This document shows positions 59,981-64,000 of a stretch of 64,000 nt of DNA, piece by piece. Made by a program: the position numbers and the translations under genes. The stretch comes from Petrolisthes cinctipes (Eukaryota > Arthropoda > Malacostraca > Decapoda > Porcellanidae): contig JAWQEG010000720.1 in NCBI GenBank assembly GCA_033782935.1, positions 434,001 to 498,000 on the forward strand, written 5' to 3'. The notes under the pieces are model-generated. The model was not told the origin of the DNA and searched no databases. It saw nothing but the letters and a program-made list of their open reading frames with translations. The first letter of the stretch is position 1; each line of letters begins with the position of its first letter.

Positions 59981-60001
59981 GTGATGTTACATTACGATAT
60001 A

Positions 60002-60134
<133 letters not shown>

Positions 60135-60399
60135 GTATATGTATATATGTACGTGCGTCCACTCACGATCCATAATATATATATATATAGGTCTGTTTCG
60201 AGCATTTTGATGATAGAGTATTACCCGAGTTCCATCAAGCAAGGGTTAAGCGTTGTAATTGGTTCAATTGTATGTTGCATGATTCGAAACTTCTACAACA
60301 AGACCTAGTTACTTATTATTGCTCGTGACTGTACTTCTGTTGTTGTTTTAAAGGGTTGAAAGGAGTCAGTAGCCAGTCTATCATGTTGTTGTTTTACAG

Positions 60400-60554
60400 G
60401 GTTGGAAGGAGAGCAGTAGCCAGAGTATCATCGCTCTTTTACTTCCTCACAGCCTTCCTGGTCATTGGTTCTCCTGGTGTCACTCTCTATATCATAATGA
60501 AGGCCATCACAGCTGCCATGGATACAGGACTCTACCTCTCAGTCTTTATCATAT
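60400..60554 (+). CDS. Candidate host-gene exon encoding two hydrophobic helices
   Basis: A 155-bp open segment between an acceptor (gttgttttacag, ending 60399) and a possible donor (GTAATG, 60555). In phase it reads VGRRAVARVSSLFYFLTAFL and then GSPGVTLYIIMKAITAAM, with DTGLYLSVFII at the end. Third codon positions are C/G-rich (GTC, CTC, GCC, CTG, ATC), unlike the AT-rich surroundings. Two likely membrane segments. The acceptor region is tandemly duplicated (46-bp shift, 60338 and 60384), the upstream copy having AAAG in place of ACAG. Family not recognised; the exon may belong to a membrane protein gene with distant exons. Confidence 0.45.
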
Positions 60555-60642
60555 GTAATGTATTAATATATAGCCTATTGTATTTTCTACCTCACTGCAT
60601 GTATTCCTATGTATGAATTCTTATTTAAGTATTCCTATGAAT

Positions 60643-60669
60643 CTCTCTCTCTCTCTCTCTCTCTTTATC
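60643..60669. repeat. (CT)n microsatellite
   Basis: Short ctctctctct run, then degenerate tctgtctgtc. Confidence 0.85.
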
Positions 60670-60894
60670 TCAGTATGTCTGTCTGTCAGTCTGTGTAAGT
60701 TTTTCTCTGTAGCCTATGGATTCCTATGTATGTATCATATGTATTGTATTTCATTATAGCCTATCTTATTCTGAATGTTAAATCTGGTGGTTGTTTATGT
60801 GCAGCAACGAGCCATAATAAGTATCCAGCTGTTGTCGTTGTTGATGTTTGGATTCATTTGACATAACAGGGAACCAAGTACCAATATTATTATC

Positions 60895-61115
60895 CTGTTT
60901 CAGCACCAACAAAATATCCCTTACCCAATTCCTTCACCACCTAATATTCCCTCACCTTTTACACCAGCAAAATATTCTCTCACCCTTTTACCACCAAAAT
61001 ATTTCCCACTCTTTCACCACCATAATACTCCCTCTCTATTTCACCACAAATATATCTTCCCATATTTTCAAAAAGAAATTATCTTCTCACCATATCACCA
61101 TAAAAGAGCCCCTCC
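60895..61115 (+). repeat. Degenerate CT-rich tandem repeat, about 35-bp unit
   Basis: Blocks of the type caccaccaaaatatttccc recur about six times (aaaatatccctta, aaaatattctctc, aaaatatttcccac, ataatactccctc). Confidence 0.6.
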
Positions 61116-61150
61116 CCACCCTCAATCACCATCACCTTGACTGCGAAAAA

Positions 61151-62129
61151 TATTTATCTCCTATACTTTAATTCATATAATATGACTTATTAATAAAATA
61201 TCCTGTTACGAAACAATCACCAACAGACTACGTACACAGGATTGTGTACACAGGATACTCACTCTTCCCAGTTTGATCGTAAGTACACCTCTACCCAGCT
61301 ACCATCACTTACCACGTACCCTAACCTATTATGATCCCATGAAAAATCGGCTACTTAACTAGGAACAGTAATGGGAAACCAGAAGTACTTCGGAAAGTTT
61401 AACTACGTAGGAACAAAATATAGGAATCGAGGGTTCATTTTCTCTCTACTTGATTAAATAATGATCATTAACTAAAAATTTCCATTTATAACTATTGATA
61501 TTGTACACAACGATACGAAAAGAGCCTGTATTAATCCTTGAAATTCGAAATGATCCAGATGGCATATTCCAAACTTGACACGTTATTGGCCAAGTTTAAA
61601 CCAACGTTTCTATCAGGAGGCAGGTGCCATATATTTTCCACAGGTTGGGGCAAGGCGAAGTATGATGTGTTGCATTATATATGTACAGTAATTATGTCCA
61701 AGTGTTGCCGTTCTCGTGGGTCGTCCCGCTTCCTCAACATCTGGTTGCATCTCTTCTTTAGTCGGCGGAGTTAATTCCAAGGGAATGGAACTATCCACAA
61801 ACTTTAAACGTAGTGTAGCCTTAAGATGAAACCTTGACAATTCTTACTACCCAATTTTTATCTAGATATACCTGAGCAGTCCTGGCTAACGGCCAACTCG
61901 CTTGAGCTGAATCAACCTTGAGTAGAACAAAAAAATTTGCTAGGATCATATGCACCACAGAATTGTTCTCTTAACCTCAAGAGGTTCAGTTATTATTCCA
62001 GGCCTTAAGAATATTTTGAGTTTCTGGTAGTTCTTCCTTAAGTGGGTGTCCGATTCATCTAGTGCAAACTCCTCTAATTCTTCAGTCAGCTCAAAACAAG
62101 GGGCTGGCTACAGCCGTTTACTATACCGG
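61151..62129. other. Intergenic DNA, nothing assigned
   Basis: Frames at 61538-61774 (+) and 61613-61840 (-) overlap each other and match no family I know. Confidence 0.4.
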
Positions 62130-63475
62130 TATTGCCCCGAATTCGGAGAGAGAGGGCTTCCTATGCTAGAAAGGTCGCCAGTGAGAGATCAGACTAAATG
62201 GTTCCCATGCAATAGGCTACCAGTTCGAGCCAACAGTGCTGCCCGCCAGAGGGACCGCACTCTAGGGGTCGTCCTGTGTAGTATGGTTGGGTGTTTGGGC
62301 CGGGAGATGTTGGGGAAGTGGGTCTCAGCACTGTCGTGAGCAAACTTTCGAGCCATTGGGGCTGCTTTTTAAAACGAGTGGCCCTGTGGGGGACGAGGTA
62401 CCCTGCCCATAGCGACCAGCACTCGGTCCCCTCATCTGCCCGGTAGGTAGTAGCTCTTGACTCCAGGGGCCATTTTAATATTAATAATGTTATATGGATA
62501 ACGATAAGCCCCTTTCTCTTCCTCGAGCGGTGGTCGATAAGGCCCTCGAGACGTCACTCTCTGGTAGTGACCAGAGAGTAGACCCTGCAGTTCGGGTGAT
62601 GTCTCGATGAATCCTGTTAGCTGTTTGGACGCGTTAATGTTGACTAATGTGCTTGCCTCCATTTCCTATGGCGGTATCCACTCCATTTTTAAGTGTTTGG
62701 GAGTGGTTTTTCGTATCAGAATCACCTATGAAAGTGACTGCAGATCTAATTGGTGCTATATTACTTTTCATACAAATGCTGCTGCCAAAGCAGCTTTTGA
62801 GGCAAAAGATTCTCTGTCTGTGGGGGATACTCACTGTAAGGTTCAGATGACGTGGTCCACAAATGTAGTTAACAGTGACTATGACTAATGCCTTAACATC
62901 TTCGATGAATATGTAGATCATGTCCCTAAGAATCGTCGCATTCCTACACCTTTTTGGTTTGTGGTTTACTACAGGGAGGGGCGTGGTAACCTCATCCATG
63001 CTTCTAGGTATCTGGAAATAGATATAGGATTACTACCGATGGGCTACATAAAAAAGTACGGTAAGGGTGTTTTAATCAGAGCCAAAGATCTTGCACAGGC
63101 TATGATGCTCCTCAATCTCCCCTGTCGTTCTGATGGCATGTTTGAATCCATCAAACCACATCGAACATTTACTTATTGCACGGGGCGTATATACAATGAG
63201 GACCAGTATGAATTTTAAGAGGACATCCCATATCACATTAATATCAACCCCACCTCTTTTGAGGTGAAGCCTTTTGTTAAGTGCCCTTTACAGGGTTTCT
63301 GCTGTTATGAGTTTGGTAATAGGAGGAGAAACTGCACAAACCGTTCCCGGTGTGGTAATCGTTCTGCTCTTGACTCACATTCTACTTCTGAGTGTCAGTC
63401 AGAGAGTTACTAATTTTACTACAGGGATGCTCACCCCTTACGATATCGGCAATGTACGATGTAAACTCTCTCCAA
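62130..63475 (+). pseudogene. LINE copy II: leader and ORF1, 5' and 3' truncated
   Basis: Same family as copy I. The leader from about 62130 lacks the first about 100 bp. ORF1 starts at 62494 (MDNDKPLSLPRAVVDKALE). After a frameshift it gives LMLTNVLASISYGGIHSIF and CYITFHTNAAAKAAFEAKDS, then VVYYREGRGNLIHASRYLE and KKYGKGVLIRAKDLAQAM. Degenerate knuckles end near RYRQC (63452). Several stops and frameshifts. It retains ORF1 sequence around 62830-62940 that copy I has lost. ORF2 is absent. Confidence 0.85.
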
Positions 63476-63820
63476 AAAGTATCGGTCCACACGGTCACGA
63501 TATTTCTGGAAGTGAACATTAAGTCACATGGACAGCATTATCGTTTGGGTTGGTAATCATGTGTGTGAGTTGCCACCATTTTCTCAACAACACACATTAA
63601 ATACTATTACAGTTGAAGTCCCGTGTATCACATAAAGATGTGAAAATGGATGAAATATGATATTACAACCACTATGTCATTTGTATTAATTGAAAGTAAT
63701 GCATCTTTTTTAACATGACAGGCCAGAAGAATGGCTTGACAAATAGGGATTAAATGGTGCATAATTTCGTGAGAAAAGTTTCAGTCGATTTGCCTATGAG
63801 ATAAGCTGACGAGTCATATT
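63476..63820. other. Intergenic DNA between LINE copies II and III
   Basis: No feature recognised. Confidence 0.4.
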
Positions 63821-64000
63821 CCCCCCCCCCCCAATGGGAACTGCCTTGACATGGTGGGCGGGCTTACGAGTCTCTGAGACCTATCGAGCTAGACTAGAGG
63901 GGGCTTCGGCCCCTGCTCTGCCCCGATTTCGGGAGAGAGGGCTTCCCATGCTGGTAAGGTCGCCAGTAAGAGACCAGACTAAATGGTTTCCATGCAATAG
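63821..64000 (+). mobile_element. LINE copy III: 5' end, runs off the window
   Basis: Starts with a C run then aatgggaactgccttgacat, the complement of the 5' end of copy I. Has the complete leader start, so a full-length element may lie beyond 64000. Confidence 0.8.

Overview
This window reads as animal nuclear DNA dominated by transposable elements. It is AT-rich, has no prokaryotic gene organisation, and carries many microsatellites, including (TA)n tracts up to about 195 bp. The reverse transcriptase and endonuclease fragments resemble LINE families abundant in decapod crustaceans, especially crabs. That host call is inference from remembered family resemblance and was not checked by a search. 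No complete host gene was found. One splice-flanked, two-helix exon (60400-60554) is the best host-gene candidate.

Layout, left to right. 1-487: a LINE ORF1 remnant. 2404-5101 (element A): an old TA-flanked palindromic element, abutting 17890-19071 (element B), a second TA-flanked inverted-repeat element. A LINE (copy I, minus strand, 5113-17885, 13-bp target duplication) landed in B's terminal repeat. Its ORF1 was then split by element C (9479-16410), a 6.9-kb near-perfect palindrome with TA duplication and Tc1/mariner transposase halves in both arms. 19529-20640: two PIF/Harbinger-like MITEs. 21986-22853: a CRE/NRF-1-like cluster, a tRNA-like box, then a 25-bp minisatellite. 23343-24365: a 5'-truncated LINE. 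26276-27713: a TTAA-flanked piggyBac-like element holding a nested MITE. 28830-37630: three LINE remnants plus a truncated relative of C (D) carrying a hAT-like MITE. 37635-39530: a decayed DIRS-like element.

40610-48660 is a deep nest. A LINE RT gene is cut at its RQGSP motif by a Harbinger-like element (40718-47936, TTA duplication). That element contains a TA-flanked inverted-repeat element (H, 41198-47369). H contains a poly(A) LINE insertion (16-bp duplication) and a Penelope-like element (PLE1). 49223-49856 is a TA-flanked MITE next to a long (TA)n tract and a second Penelope-like element (PLE2, 50214-52475) with a long open reading frame encoding RT and GIY-YIG domains. Both Penelope elements carry an inverted, 5'-truncated copy joined to the 5' side of the longer copy, lie between (TA)n tracts, and contain hammerhead-like core motifs. 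53210-57719 is a minus-strand LINE whose ORF1-like part is a cold-shock domain. Its endonuclease is split by a 2.65-kb DNA transposon (54019-56672) encoding an XPG-like nuclease and a Cys-rich domain. The right end holds microsatellites, the orphan exon, and two more copies (II, III) of the LINE seen at 5-18 kb.

Almost all genes here are mobile-element genes, mostly broken. Intact or near-intact coding capacity remains in PLE2 and PLE1. Element C is the youngest large rearrangement and the most unusual structure.
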